From NCBI GenBank assembly GCA_017379895.1, contig JAFNVH010000006.1, positions 1 to 45,795 of the forward strand: DNA of 45,795 nt. The letters run 5' to 3'. The translations under genes and the position numbers were made by a program. This document shows positions 16,554 through 25,575 of the stretch, in pieces; the stretch's first letter is position 1, and each line of letters starts with the position of its first letter. This stretch comes from Rikenellaceae bacterium (lineage in GTDB: Bacteria; Bacteroidota; Bacteroidia; Bacteroidales; Rikenellaceae). The notes beneath the pieces were generated by a model, which was not told where the DNA came from, did not search any database, and was given only the letters and a program-made list of their open reading frames with translations.

Positions 16554-17942
16554 ATGGCAAACAAAATAGCGCGTGTGGCTTGCCGCGAGCAGGATCCGAA
16601 GGTGCGCGCAACCAATTTTGAGGAGGTTTGTTACGGTTACAACCTCGAAGAGGCGCAGCTCGAAGCGTCGCGCTGCCTGAATTGTAAGAATCCGCGATGC
16701 GTGGCTCAGTGCCCCGTGTCGATCTCGATACCCGAATTTATCGGTCACGTATTGAAGGGCGAGTTGCAGGCTGCGGCCGATACGATTGCTCGCGACAGCT
16801 CGTTGCCGAGCGTCTGCGGACGTGTCTGCCCGCAGGAGTCGCAGTGCGAGGGTGCTTGTATCTTAGGTATTAAGGGTGAGCCGGTTGCGATCGGCAAACT
16901 CGAACGATTTGTGGGCGACTGGAAGATTGAGAACGGTCGCAAGGAGGAGCAGCTGCCCGAACAGAATGGTCATCGAGTGGCGATAATCGGTAGTGGCCCG
17001 TCGGGTTTGGCTTGTGCGGGCGACCTGGCGAAGATGGGCTACGAGGTGCGCGTTTTCGAGGCTTTGCATAAGGTTGGCGGCGTGCTGGTCTATGGTATCC
17101 CCGAGTTCCGTCTGCCTAAAGAGCGCATCGTGGCGCGCGAGATCGATTCGCTGCGTCGCTTGGGCGTTGTGTTTGAGACTGATACAATCGCAGGTCGCAC
17201 CGTAACGGTCGATTCGTTGCTCGACGAGGAGGGTTACGATGCAGTGTTTATCGGCTCGGGTGCGGGTCTGCCTCGATTTATGGGTATTGAGGGCGAGAAC
17301 CTGAATGGCGTGGTGTCGGCAAACGAATTCCTGACGCGCGCCAATCTGATGCACGCCTACGATGAGGAGTATGATACCCCGATCTATGTAGGTCGTCGCG
17401 TGGTGGTTGTCGGTGGCGGTAATGTGGCTATGGACGCCGTGCGTACGGCAAAGCGCCTGGGTGCCGAGGCTACGATCGTCTATCGTCGCTCGGAGGTTGA
17501 GCTTCCCGCGCGTGTCGAGGAGGTACATCACGCCAAAGAGGAGGGTATCGAGTTCCGTATGCTGACCAACCCGATCGAGGTGGTTGGTACGGATAAGGGC
17601 TGGGTACGCGCCATTCGTTGCGTCGAGATGGAGCTTGGCGAGCCCGATGAGTCGGGTCGTCGTTCGCCCGTTGTGAAGGAGGGCTCGGAGTTCGAGATCG
17701 AGTGCGATGTGGTGATTATGGCGCTCGGAACCTCGCCCAATCCGCTGATTGCGGCTACAACCGACGGTCTCGAAACCAATCGTCGTGGCTGTATCGTTGC
17801 CGATGATGAGGGTCGCACCTCGCGTGAGGGCGTCTTTGCGGGTGGCGATATCGTTACGGGTGCAGCGACCGTAATCCTTGCAATGGGTGCAGGTCGTCGC
17901 GCAGCAAAGGCCATCGACGAGTATGTGAAGTCGAAGGCATAA
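16554..17942 (+). CDS. nfnB: NfnB: ferredoxin-NADP+ reductase beta subunit (glutamate synthase small-subunit-like)
   Basis: 462 aa, the usual length. The N-terminal 110 residues carry Cys clusters CLNCKNPRCVAQCP and CGRVCPQESQCEGAC for two [4Fe-4S] centres. FAD motif AIIGSGPSGLACAGDLAKMGY (about 143-162). NADPH motif VVVVGGGNVAMDAVRTAKRLG (about 283-303). C-terminal FAGGDIVTGAATVILAMGAGR. This is the flavin subunit where NADPH reacts. With NfnA it forms a cytosolic heterodimer that links the NADH, NADPH and reduced ferredoxin pools, useful in anaerobic fermentation. Confidence 0.93.
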   Translation: MANKIARVACREQDPKVRATNFEEVCYGYNLEEAQLEASRCLNCKNPRCVAQCPVSISIPEFIGHVLKGELQAAADTIARDSSLPSVCGRVCPQESQCEGACILGIKGEPVAIGKLERFVGDWKIENGRKEEQLPEQNGHRVAIIGSGPSGLACAGDLAKMGYEVRVFEALHKVGGVLVYGIPEFRLPKERIVAREIDSLRRLGVVFETDTIAGRTVTVDSLLDEEGYDAVFIGSGAGLPRFMGIEGENLNGVVSANEFLTRANLMHAYDEEYDTPIYVGRRVVVVGGGNVAMDAVRTAKRLGAEATIVYRRSEVELPARVEEVHHAKEEGIEFRMLTNPIEVVGTDKGWVRAIRCVEMELGEPDESGRRSPVVKEGSEFEIECDVVIMALGTSPNPLIAATTDGLETNRRGCIVADDEGRTSREGVFAGGDIVTGAATVILAMGAGRRAAKAIDEYVKSKA

Positions 17943-17964
17943 TTCGCAAACCAATATCCAAAAT

Positions 17965-17994
17965 CAAAGCCGCGTCCAATGGGCGCGGCTTTGT
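17965..17994 (+). terminator. Terminator of nfnB
   Basis: AAAGCCGCGTCC-AAT-GGGCGCGGCTTT. Strong stem, weak T tract (TTTGTTG). Confidence 0.75.
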
Positions 17995-18065
17995 TGTATG
18001 TCTTATTAATAATTAGTGCACGCGGTGGCGTGGGTCGGAGTAATTTTCAAAATCGCCAATTCGCT

Positions 18066-18557
18066 CTAATACAACTCAATATACTCATACGTATTTCCGA
18101 CCATCGAGAGGTAGCGTTCGAACTCCTCGCGCGAGATTACGACTGTAGCGCGGTTGTCGTTGGGGTGGAAACTGATCGAGGGGCGGTCGAGCAGATTCTT
18201 GTCCAGAAATAGATGCACGTGGTGTTCCTCGTCGTTAATCAGTCCGAAGGGCGACACCGAGCCGGGCAGCAGACCCAGGTAGCGCTCCATACGTTGCTGC
18301 GAGGCGAACGATAGTTTGCCCTGATGCAGACGGTGCTCCAAGTCGTGAATTGCCATATTCTGCGCGCTATCGAAGCACACCAGATAGTGGCGGTTGCCCT
18401 TATGATTGCGGAAAAAGAGGTTCTTGCAGTGAGTCGAGCCGTCGGCACGCCAATGTTCGCGTGCGATCTCGATCGTGGGGGCCTCGGGGTGCTCGTACCA
18501 CTCGTATTGGATCTGGTGGGCATCGAGGTAGTCGAAAACTTTCTGTCGTCGTTCCAT
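18066..18557 (-). CDS. Prolyl-tRNA synthetase-associated-domain deacylase (ProXp-like)
   Basis: 163 aa from ATG 18557; the frame is open further to 18635, but that region is the divergent promoter. INS-superfamily (YbaK/ProX) editing domain: YEHPEAPTIEIAREH (about 21-35), KNLFFRNHKGNRHYLVCFDS, SFASQQRMERYLGLLPGSVSPFGLIND and the VHLFLDKNLL segment. This PrdX/ProXp-ala branch hydrolyses misacylated Ala-tRNA(Pro), protecting proline codons. It is divergent from ybaK, which removes Cys from tRNA(Pro). The two genes share 78 bp of regulatory DNA. Confidence 0.9.
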   Translation of the reverse strand: MERRQKVFDYLDAHQIQYEWYEHPEAPTIEIAREHWRADGSTHCKNLFFRNHKGNRHYLVCFDSAQNMAIHDLEHRLHQGKLSFASQQRMERYLGLLPGSVSPFGLINDEEHHVHLFLDKNLLDRPSISFHPNDNRATVVISREEFERYLSMVGNTYEYIELY

Positions 18558-18586
18558 TTGTTTTGAGTTCTGTTTTTTTCGAGTTA

Positions 18587-18614
18587 CAAAGTTAGCGCAA
18601 AGTTCGTATATTTG
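18587..18614. promoter_or_regulatory. Divergent promoters of the two tRNA-editing genes
   Basis: Plus -7 box TATATTTG 18607-18614, 21 bp before ybaK. Minus -7 box TAACTTTG 18587-18594, 29 bp before the ProXp-like gene. The boxes are 12 bp apart, so the two promoters overlap. Confidence 0.65.
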
Positions 18615-18635
18615 CACAAGAAATGAACGAAACAA

Positions 18636-19115
18636 ATGGCAAAAATCAATAAAACAAATGCCGCACGTCTGCTAGATCGTGCGAAGATCTCCTACGAACT
18701 TGTGCCCTATATGGTCGATGAGGAGCACCTCGATGCCTGCCACGTGGCAGAGCAGTTGGGCGAGCCTATCGAGCAGGTATTCAAGACGTTGGTACTGCGT
18801 GGCGATCGTACAGGAATCTTCGTGTGCGTCATTGCAGGCAATTGTGAGGTCGATCTGAAAGCTGCGGCACGCGTGTCGGGCAACAAGAGTGCCGAGATGA
18901 TCCACGTGCGCGAGCTGCTTGCGACGACGGGATATATTCGCGGCGGTTGTTCGCCGATTGGAATGAAGAAGCCCTTCCCGACCTTCATCGATAGTAGCTG
19001 CTTGGAGCACGATCATATATATATAAGTGCGGGCGTGCGAGGGTTGCAGATCGGGATCGCACCGCGCGAATTGATCGAATTTGTGGGGGCAACGGTGACT
19101 GAGTTGACGGCATAA
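18636..19115 (+). CDS. ybaK: Cys-tRNA(Pro)/Cys-tRNA(Cys) deacylase YbaK/EbsC
   Basis: 159 aa, the family length. A cytosolic trans-editing enzyme that removes cysteine mischarged onto tRNA(Pro) by prolyl-tRNA synthetase. Motifs: NAARLLDRAKISYELVPY, AEQLGEPIEQVFKTLVLRGD (about 40-59), VCVIAGNCEVDLKAAAR with the conserved catalytic-lysine region, and GYIRGGCSPIGMKKPFPTF (about 98-116), the YbaK signature. ATG 18636. Followed by a long hairpin terminator that abuts the next gene. Confidence 0.93.
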   Translation: MAKINKTNAARLLDRAKISYELVPYMVDEEHLDACHVAEQLGEPIEQVFKTLVLRGDRTGIFVCVIAGNCEVDLKAAARVSGNKSAEMIHVRELLATTGYIRGGCSPIGMKKPFPTFIDSSCLEHDHIYISAGVRGLQIGIAPRELIEFVGATVTELTA

Positions 19116-19129
19116 CGACTGCCGTACGA

Positions 19130-19200
19130 GGGCACGAAAATTGAGAGTGATGTTACCGAGGTGAGCGCAAAAGCTTGCTTCGGTAACTTTTTTGTGCCCT
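19130..19200 (+). terminator. Two-tier hairpin: ybaK terminator abutting the efflux adaptor start
   Basis: Inner 15-bp stem 19152-19166 with 19173-19187 (GTTACCGA arms, three G-U pairs, 6-nt loop GCAAAA), followed by six T at 19188-19193. An outer 7-bp stem AGGGCAC 19130-19136 pairs perfectly with GTGCCCT 19194-19200, which directly precedes ATG 19201. It acts as a terminator. Because no promoter was found between it and the next gene, it may also act as an attenuator. Confidence 0.75.
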
Positions 19201-20241
19201 ATGATGAATAGATTTTGTGTAGTGATGTTGCTCTTCGGAGCATTGTTGTCGGGGTGTCGCGGACGTGTGCCCAATGCTCTGCCAGAACAGCGTGTTAAGG
19301 TACAAACCGTTGAGCGTCTTGATTTTATTGATAAAGATTTTGCAGGTATGTCTACGGCGGACAACTCCACGAACTTGGCTTTCAAGGTGGGTGGATTGGT
19401 CGAGCAGATCGATATCAGCGAGGGTCGTTTGATCCCTGCGGGTTATATCATCGCGCGACTCGATCCGAAGGAGTTCGAACGCCAGCGCGATGCGGCGCGC
19501 TCGGCCTTTGAGACTGCCCGCTCGCAATACGAACGAGCTCAGCGACTGCTTGAACGTCAGGCGATTTCCCGCGCTGAGTATGAAGTGGCACAAACGCAGT
19601 TTGTGCAGGCTCGCTCGGAGTATGAGAATGCGACGGATGTGCTCGCTGAGACCAATCTTCGTGCGCCGTTCGAGGGTATTATCGAGCGTCAGTTTGTCGA
19701 TACCTACCAGCGCGTTAACGCGGGACAGAGCATCGTGCGGCTGGTCGATCCTCGTACTCGAAGTGTCAAATTCACGATGCCCGAAAGTGGGCTTAATTTA
19801 CTGAGTGATACTTCGATACGTTTCTCGGTCGAGTTCGATAACTATCGAGGGGTACAATTTCCTGCCTACCTGAAAGAGTATGTCGAGACCTCGTCCGATG
19901 CGTCGGGTTTCCCCGTGTCGCTCGGTCTGCGCGAGCCGTTGCCCGCGGGACAGTTCGACATTACGCCCGGTATGTCGTGCACCGTGACGATGCAGATCGA
20001 CCAATCGCGTGTGAGCGATGAGGTGTCGGTGCCGCTGAGTGCGATCTATGCGCCGACCTCGGGCGGAACATACGTTTGGGTGGTGCGCGATGGCGTGGTG
20101 CATCTGCAACCGATCGAGTTGGGTGAGATTTTTGGGCGCAATCGGGTGGTTGTCAGGCGCGGATTAGAGGGTGGCGAGCAGGTGGTTACGGCGGGTGTCT
20201 ATCATCTGCAAGAGAACGAGCGAGTGGTGGTAATTCAATAA
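19201..20241 (+). CDS. RND efflux periplasmic adaptor (membrane fusion lipoprotein)
   Basis: 346 aa from ATG 19201; an in-frame GTG at 19192 lies inside the hairpin. Lipoprotein signal LLFGALLSGC with Cys19 as lipid anchor. HlyD/AcrA layout: barrel-sandwich half (LAFKVGGLVEQIDISEGRLIPAGYIIARLDP, about 59-89), a coiled-coil hairpin about 93-150 rich in Arg/Ala/Gln, second lipoyl half (LRAPFEGIIERQFVDTYQRVNAGQ), then beta-barrel and membrane-proximal domains. It bridges the RND pump and the TolC-like channel encoded immediately downstream (3 bp, then a 4-bp overlap). No regulator gene is adjacent. Substrate unknown. Confidence 0.93.
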   Translation: MMNRFCVVMLLFGALLSGCRGRVPNALPEQRVKVQTVERLDFIDKDFAGMSTADNSTNLAFKVGGLVEQIDISEGRLIPAGYIIARLDPKEFERQRDAARSAFETARSQYERAQRLLERQAISRAEYEVAQTQFVQARSEYENATDVLAETNLRAPFEGIIERQFVDTYQRVNAGQSIVRLVDPRTRSVKFTMPESGLNLLSDTSIRFSVEFDNYRGVQFPAYLKEYVETSSDASGFPVSLGLREPLPAGQFDITPGMSCTVTMQIDQSRVSDEVSVPLSAIYAPTSGGTYVWVVRDGVVHLQPIELGEIFGRNRVVVRRGLEGGEQVVTAGVYHLQENERVVVIQ

Positions 20242-20244
20242 GAT

Positions 20245-23200
20245 ATGGCTATGAATCTGACCGAATATTCGCTTCGTAGGCCACGTGTTGTGTGGTTCGT
20301 GCTGGCCGTAATGCTTATCGGTGGCGTCTATGCGTTCACACGCCTGGGCAAGAAGGAGGATGCGCCGTTTGTGATCAAGAGTGCGGTGCTGATGACGCAC
20401 TACGAGGGTGCCTCGCCCGAGGAGGTCGAGCGGCTGGTGACCGAGCCGATCGAGCGCGAGATTCAGACGATGCGATCGTTGCATAAGATCACCTCGGAGT
20501 CCTATTATGGGTTGTCGCGCATCGTGGTTGAGCTGTCGCCTGCGACGCCCGCCGAGCGTATGCCGCAGATGTGGGACGAACTGCGCCGCAAGGTGCTAAA
20601 TGTTCAAAATGAGCTGCCTGAGGGTGCGTCGGAGATCTCGGTTGGCGACGATTTTGGCGACCTATATGGAATCTATTATGGCTTGAAGGGCGATGAGGGT
20701 ATCGACGATGAGGAGTTGCGACAGTGGGCGCAGGAGATCAAACGTCGCGTGGTGACACTCGACGGCGTGCAGAAGGTGGCTCTCTATGGCGAGCAACAAC
20801 CCGTTGTGAATGTGTATGTTTCGATGGCGCGGCTGAGTAATTTCTCGATCCGTCCCGAGAGTATCATTGCGGCGATGAGTGGTCAAAATCGCGTGGTCGA
20901 TAGTGGCGAGAAGTTGGCGGGCGAGATGCAGATCCGAATTCTCGAAACGGGTGCCTATCGTTCGCTTGATGATATTGCAAATCAGTTGCTTACTTCGTCT
21001 GAGGGTAAGCAGTTCCGCTTGGGTGATGTGGCCCGAATCGAACGCGAGGTGGTCGAGCCGCCCACGTCGATAATGCGTGTCGATGGTCAGCGTGCTATCG
21101 GTATAGGCATTGCGACCGACCCTGCGCGCGATGTGGTTAGGAGTGGTCGTGCGGTGGCCGAGGAGTTGCGACAGATCGCCACGCAGATGCCCCTCGGAAT
21201 GGAGATCGTGACGCTATATCCCGAGGACGAGATCGCTCGCGATGCGAATAATCAATTTATAATCAATCTATTGGAGTCGGTTGCGATTGTCGTGGCGGTC
21301 ATTATGCTCGTGATGGGTTTGCGTCAAGGTGTAGTGATTGGCTCGTCGTTGTTGTTGGCGATCGGGGGCACGATGTTGATTATGTTGGTCGTGGGCGAGG
21401 GGTTGAATCGCACCTCGTTGGCGGGATTTATCATTGCGATGGGAATGTTGGTCGATAACGCGATCGTGGTAGTTGATAACGCCCGACGCGCAATCGCCCG
21501 CGGTAAGAAACCTGCCGAAGCTCTGGTCGAAGGGGCGTCGTGCCCGAAGTGGAACTTGCTGGGTGCCACGCTGATATCGATCTGCTCGTTCCTGCCGTTG
21601 CAGTTGGCGGCGTCGGCTGTTGCCGAGATGGTCAAGCCGCTGTTTGTGGTTTTGGCCTGTTCGCTCTTGTTGAGTTGGGTGCTTGCCCTCACCCAGACGC
21701 CATTGCTCGGAATCGCATTGATACACCCCGCGACGAGGCCTGCGGGCGATGACGGGCAACAACGTGTTTTGCAACGATTTACGCACGTATTGGAGTGGTT
21801 GCTAAGGCATCGCACGGTGACGGTTGTGGTGGTTGTTGCGCTGTTCGTGGGGGCGTTGGTGGCTATGCGCGTGATGCCACAGAACTTCTTTCCGTCGCTT
21901 GATAAACCCTATTTCCGTGCCGATTGCTACCTGCCCGATGGATTCAATATCCGCACAACAGCCGCGAGGGTCGATTCGTTGTGCGCTTGGTTGCAACGCC
22001 AGCCATCGGTGCGCCGTGTGTCGGCAACGGTCGGCTCGACGCCTCCGCGCTACTATCTTGCGAGTTCGTCGGTCGGTCCGCGCAACAATTTTGCGAATAT
22101 TCTGATCGAACTCACAACTGCCGATTCAACGGCTGCGGTCGAGCAACGATTCTATGAATATGTGCTTGAAAATCAGCCCGATATTTGGCTGCGCTCGTCG
22201 CTGTTTAAACTCTCGCCCGCAACCGAGAGTGCGATCGAATTCGGCTTTATCGGCAACAATATCGACACGCTGACGCAGCTGACCGAGCGGGCGATGGCGA
22301 TTATGCGCGAAGATGGCGGTGCGACTTCGATTCGCAATAGTTGGGGCAATCGCGTGCCGACGTGGTTGCCGGTCTACTCGCAGATGACGGGCCAGCGAAT
22401 TCGCGTTACGCGTGAGCAGATGGCGCGCAGCATTACGCTCGCGACGTCGGGTTATGAGTTGGGTGTTTTTCGCGAGGATGACCGTCGTGTACCGATTGTT
22501 TTGAAAGATGAAAATATTGATAATTATAACCTTACGAATATGCAGGTACTGCCCGTATTCAACCCCAATGGGCGAGTCTATCCGTTGGAGCAGGCGGTCG
22601 AGGAGTTCGATTTCGACTATCGCCTGGGGGTGATCAAGCGCTTCAATCGCGAGCGCGTGATGAAGGCTCAGTGTGAGCCTCTGCGCGGGCAGAACAGCAA
22701 ACAATTGTTTGACCGTCTGTATGAGCGAATCGAGCGCGAAGTGGCTCTGCCTGAGGGGTATAGCCTGCGGATTTTCGGCGAGCAGGAGTCGCAGAGCGAG
22801 TCGAATGCGGCGCTGGCGGCCAATATGCCGTTGGCTATGGTGCTGATTTTTTTCATTTTACTGCTGCTTTTTGGGGACTATCGTCGTCCGATAGTGATTC
22901 TGCTGATGTTGCCGCTGATCTTTGTCGGCGTGGTGGCGGGACTGGCTGTGACGGGACGAATGTTCGACTTTTTTGCGCTGCTCGGTCTGCTCGGTCTGGT
23001 GGGTATGAATATCAAAAATGCGGTTGTGCTGGTCGATCAAATCGACATCGAAATGCGCTCGGGCATAGATTGTTACGAGGCTCTGGTGCGTGCTACGCGA
23101 TCGCGCGTGGTACCCGTCGTGCTGGCCTCGGTGACGACCATTCTCGGTATGTTGCCACTACTATTCGACGCGATGTTTGGAGGTATGGCGGCGACGATTA

Positions 23201-23286
23201 TGGGTGGTCTGCTTATGGCGACCCTGCTCACGATTTTCTTCCTGCCGGTATGCTATTCGATCTTCTTCAATATTCGTAAGTTATGA
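20245..23286 (+). CDS. RND family inner-membrane efflux transporter (AcrB/HAE1 type)
   Basis: 1013 aa, the normal size for an RND pump of 12 helices with two large periplasmic loops. Helix 1 is residues 14-33. The proton-relay region in helix 4 reads GMLVDNAIVVVDNARRA (about 396-412), with a single Asp followed by Asn instead of the Asp-Asp pair of AcrB, a common variant. Helix 10 region GLVGMNIKNAVVLVDQIDIEM keeps the conserved Lys. Porter-domain motif PRYYLASSSVGPRNNFANILIEL. Middle gene of a tripartite efflux operon. Compared with AcrB the export substrate (drugs, bile acids, lipids) cannot be told. Confidence 0.95.
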   Translation: MAMNLTEYSLRRPRVVWFVLAVMLIGGVYAFTRLGKKEDAPFVIKSAVLMTHYEGASPEEVERLVTEPIEREIQTMRSLHKITSESYYGLSRIVVELSPATPAERMPQMWDELRRKVLNVQNELPEGASEISVGDDFGDLYGIYYGLKGDEGIDDEELRQWAQEIKRRVVTLDGVQKVALYGEQQPVVNVYVSMARLSNFSIRPESIIAAMSGQNRVVDSGEKLAGEMQIRILETGAYRSLDDIANQLLTSSEGKQFRLGDVARIEREVVEPPTSIMRVDGQRAIGIGIATDPARDVVRSGRAVAEELRQIATQMPLGMEIVTLYPEDEIARDANNQFIINLLESVAIVVAVIMLVMGLRQGVVIGSSLLLAIGGTMLIMLVVGEGLNRTSLAGFIIAMGMLVDNAIVVVDNARRAIARGKKPAEALVEGASCPKWNLLGATLISICSFLPLQLAASAVAEMVKPLFVVLACSLLLSWVLALTQTPLLGIALIHPATRPAGDDGQQRVLQRFTHVLEWLLRHRTVTVVVVVALFVGALVAMRVMPQNFFPSLDKPYFRADCYLPDGFNIRTTAARVDSLCAWLQRQPSVRRVSATVGSTPPRYYLASSSVGPRNNFANILIELTTADSTAAVEQRFYEYVLENQPDIWLRSSLFKLSPATESAIEFGFIGNNIDTLTQLTERAMAIMREDGGATSIRNSWGNRVPTWLPVYSQMTGQRIRVTREQMARSITLATSGYELGVFREDDRRVPIVLKDENIDNYNLTNMQVLPVFNPNGRVYPLEQAVEEFDFDYRLGVIKRFNRERVMKAQCEPLRGQNSKQLFDRLYERIEREVALPEGYSLRIFGEQESQSESNAALAANMPLAMVLIFFILLLLFGDYRRPIVILLMLPLIFVGVVAGLAVTGRMFDFFALLGLLGLVGMNIKNAVVLVDQIDIEMRSGIDCYEALVRATRSRVVPVVLASVTTILGMLPLLFDAMFGGMAATIMGGLLMATLLTIFFLPVCYSIFFNIRKL

Positions 23287-24530
23287 GAAAATTATTGGTT
23301 ATATTATTGATTTTCAGTGCGCTGACTCTGCGTGCGCAGAATCAGATCTCGATCGAGGAGTATCGACTTGCGGTGGTCGATTACAGCCACACGCTGCGCA
23401 TTGCTCGGGCTACGACCCTCGCCGCTGATGAGCAGGCTGCGCTGAGCCGTACGGGACTTCTGCCACGCCTCGATGCGGCGGGTCGATTTGATGTCGCACT
23501 GCGTCAGCACGCAGGGGTTAAACCCTTTTCATTTTCGGTGCAACCGCTTGTGGTTCAAACGATCTATGCGGGCGGGGCGCGGCGTGCTACGTATGAGCGC
23601 GATCGCGTGGGTGCCGATGCGGCGCTGTGTGACGAATTTTTTACGCAGGTCGAGGTAATCTATGCGGCTGATGACGCCTATTGGAATTTGGCGGCGGCGC
23701 GTGATCGACTGCGCATCACTGAGCAATATGTCGCCATCATTCGCTCGCTGAAACGAGTCGTTGATGCGCGTTTCGAGAATGGTTACATCTCGCGGAGCGA
23801 TGTGCTGATGACCGATACGCGACTGAGTGAGGCGGAGTATGGATTGGTGGCGGCTGAGCAATCCTATCAGGTTGCCCTTCATAACTTTAACGTACTGATG
23901 GGAGTTGAGCAGGCGGCAGGAAATGTACCTGCCGATAGTGTGATGACGGAGTTCGAATTGCCCGCGCGAATGGTGCTTGATGAGATCCTCGATCGTCGAG
24001 GTGATTTCCTTGCGTCGCAGCTGCGTGTCGAGCAGTCGCTAATAGGGGTTCGATTGGCGCGCTCGGCCTACCTGCCGCAGGTGTCGGCGGGTATTGGGGT
24101 GGTTTGGCAGACGCGCTCGCCCAATACTAAGTGGCACACGACAATCGACGGGTCGGTGAATCTCTCGGTTGATGTTCCGATATTTCATTGGGGTGCGCGA
24201 CGACGTTCGGAAGGCGTTGCTCGTCAGCAACTTGCTGTGCGTGAGCAGGAACACGCACAATTGCGCGATCGGATCATACGCGACGAAACCGACGCTTGGT
24301 CCTCGATCGAAAACAGCCTTTCGCAGTCGCTTGCCTCGCGTCGCAATTTGGACATCGCGCGCGAGAACCTCGAACTGAGTACCTACTCCTACAACGAAGG
24401 GCAGTTGACAATCCTCGATGTGTTGTCGGCGCAGTTGTCGTGGCTACAGCTCTACGAGAATGCGTTGGAAGCTGCGCTGAACCTACATCTGTCGGTTGCG
24501 GAGTATCGTCGCGTGACCTGTTCGGAATAA
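23283..24530 (+). CDS. TolC-family outer-membrane efflux channel
   Basis: 415 aa. Start overlaps the RND stop in ATGA, implying translational coupling. Signal peptide residues 1-19 (MRKLLVILLIFSALTLRAQ). Two OEP repeats with long helices: SIEEYRLAVVDYSHTLRIA near the start, the AAEQSYQVALHNFNVLMGVEQ segment (about 195-217), and a second repeat ending in YNEGQLTILDVLSAQLSWLQLYENALEAALNLHL. The last is the classic TolC C-terminal helix motif. It forms a trimeric channel through the outer membrane for the pump encoded upstream. Confidence 0.93.
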   Translation: MRKLLVILLIFSALTLRAQNQISIEEYRLAVVDYSHTLRIARATTLAADEQAALSRTGLLPRLDAAGRFDVALRQHAGVKPFSFSVQPLVVQTIYAGGARRATYERDRVGADAALCDEFFTQVEVIYAADDAYWNLAAARDRLRITEQYVAIIRSLKRVVDARFENGYISRSDVLMTDTRLSEAEYGLVAAEQSYQVALHNFNVLMGVEQAAGNVPADSVMTEFELPARMVLDEILDRRGDFLASQLRVEQSLIGVRLARSAYLPQVSAGIGVVWQTRSPNTKWHTTIDGSVNLSVDVPIFHWGARRRSEGVARQQLAVREQEHAQLRDRIIRDETDAWSSIENSLSQSLASRRNLDIARENLELSTYSYNEGQLTILDVLSAQLSWLQLYENALEAALNLHLSVAEYRRVTCSE

Positions 24531-24560
24531 AAAATGCCCACAAGCAATTGCGGGCATTTC
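24531..24560. terminator. Bidirectional terminator between tolC-like and GT9 genes
   Basis: AAATGCCC...GGGCATTT hairpin directly after the channel-gene stop, flanked by A-run and T-rich sequence. The convergent GT9 gene ends at 24562. Confidence 0.75.
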
Positions 24561-24561
24561 G

Positions 24562-25575
24562 CTATTTCGTGATGGCGTTCAGACGTTCGATGATCCGTTC
24601 GGGCGCGACGCGCATACAGCGGTAATCGCCAAACTGACAGGTCTTTTCTCCATAGACCGAGCAGGGTCGGCAGGGTAGATCGAGCTGCACTTGGTTCTCT
24701 GCATTGCCGCCCCAGCCATAGAAACCAGTGGCGGGGTGCGTTGCGCCCCAGACCGAAACGGTCGGCGTGCCCACGAGCGAGGCCATATGCATTGCCGACG
24801 AGTCCATCGAAACCAACGCGTCGAGATTGGCCATTAGGTCGACCTCCTCATCAAGGCGGATACGACCGAAAACCGCCGTTACGTTCTTGTGGCGACTCTC
24901 CATCGTGCCGGCAAACTCGCGCTCGGCACCTCCACCCGAGAAGACGAACACGCGGTCGAACGCCTCGGCAGCCTGCTCGACCAACTGCTCGCGCAGAGGC
25001 GAGGGGTAGGTTTTGCCCTCCTGCTTCGAGAAGGGAGCAATGCCGATCCAGCGACCTTCGGTGCGCTCGCCAAAAGGCGACGGCAGCACGCGCGAATGAC
25101 GCTCAATGTGCGATAGATCAATCGGATAGCCCATATGTGCAAGTACATCTGCATAGCGCTCGACACTGTGGCGCAGGGGGGTGAGATCCTTGTTGGTAGG
25201 GCGTGTGGCGCGCTGTTTCAGTGCCTTCTCCTTGTCGATTTTAGCAATGCGGCAACCGCGCAGGCGCAACAACGTGCGCAATAACTTGGTGCGCAGAACA
25301 TCGTGCAGATCGGCCACGTGCGTAACACCGCTTGCGGCAGCCTCGCCCGCCAGCTGGCAGACGCGTTTAAAGCCTTTCTCTCCATTTGCACCTTCGAGTG
25401 TCAGGAAGTCGATCCGCTCGATGTCGCGGTAGAAAGGCACCCAGGCGCGGCGCGTGAGCACCGTGATCGCCACATCGGGATATGAGCGACGCAGTGCGGC
25501 AACGGCGTGCACCGTCATTGCTACATCACCCATCGCCGAGAGGCGCACGACGAGTATTCTATCGCTTTTGAGCAT
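24562..25575 (-). CDS. Glycosyltransferase family 9 (heptosyltransferase-like)
   Basis: 337 aa. Two-Rossmann GT-B enzyme of the LPS heptosyltransferase family. N-terminal ILVVRLSAMGDVAMTVHAVAALRRSYPD (about 7-34) is the family signature. C-terminal donor site LDALVSMDSSAMHMASLVGTPTVSVWGATHP (about 260-290), where the usual D-(T/S)-G/S-x-M-H-x-A motif is visible. It transfers a sugar to the lipid A core or another cell-surface acceptor on the cytosolic face. It overlaps the upstream DUF4254 gene by 17 bp, a gene pair often seen in Bacteroidales. Confidence 0.92.
   Translation of the reverse strand: MLKSDRILVVRLSAMGDVAMTVHAVAALRRSYPDVAITVLTRRAWVPFYRDIERIDFLTLEGANGEKGFKRVCQLAGEAAASGVTHVADLHDVLRTKLLRTLLRLRGCRIAKIDKEKALKQRATRPTNKDLTPLRHSVERYADVLAHMGYPIDLSHIERHSRVLPSPFGERTEGRWIGIAPFSKQEGKTYPSPLREQLVEQAAEAFDRVFVFSGGGAEREFAGTMESRHKNVTAVFGRIRLDEEVDLMANLDALVSMDSSAMHMASLVGTPTVSVWGATHPATGFYGWGGNAENQVQLDLPCRPCSVYGEKTCQFGDYRCMRVAPERIIERLNAITK

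Noticed and set aside
16554-17942. Glutamate synthase small subunit (gltD)
   Set aside because: No large subunit gene is adjacent, and the upstream FAD/[2Fe-2S] partner is NfnA, so NfnB fits better.
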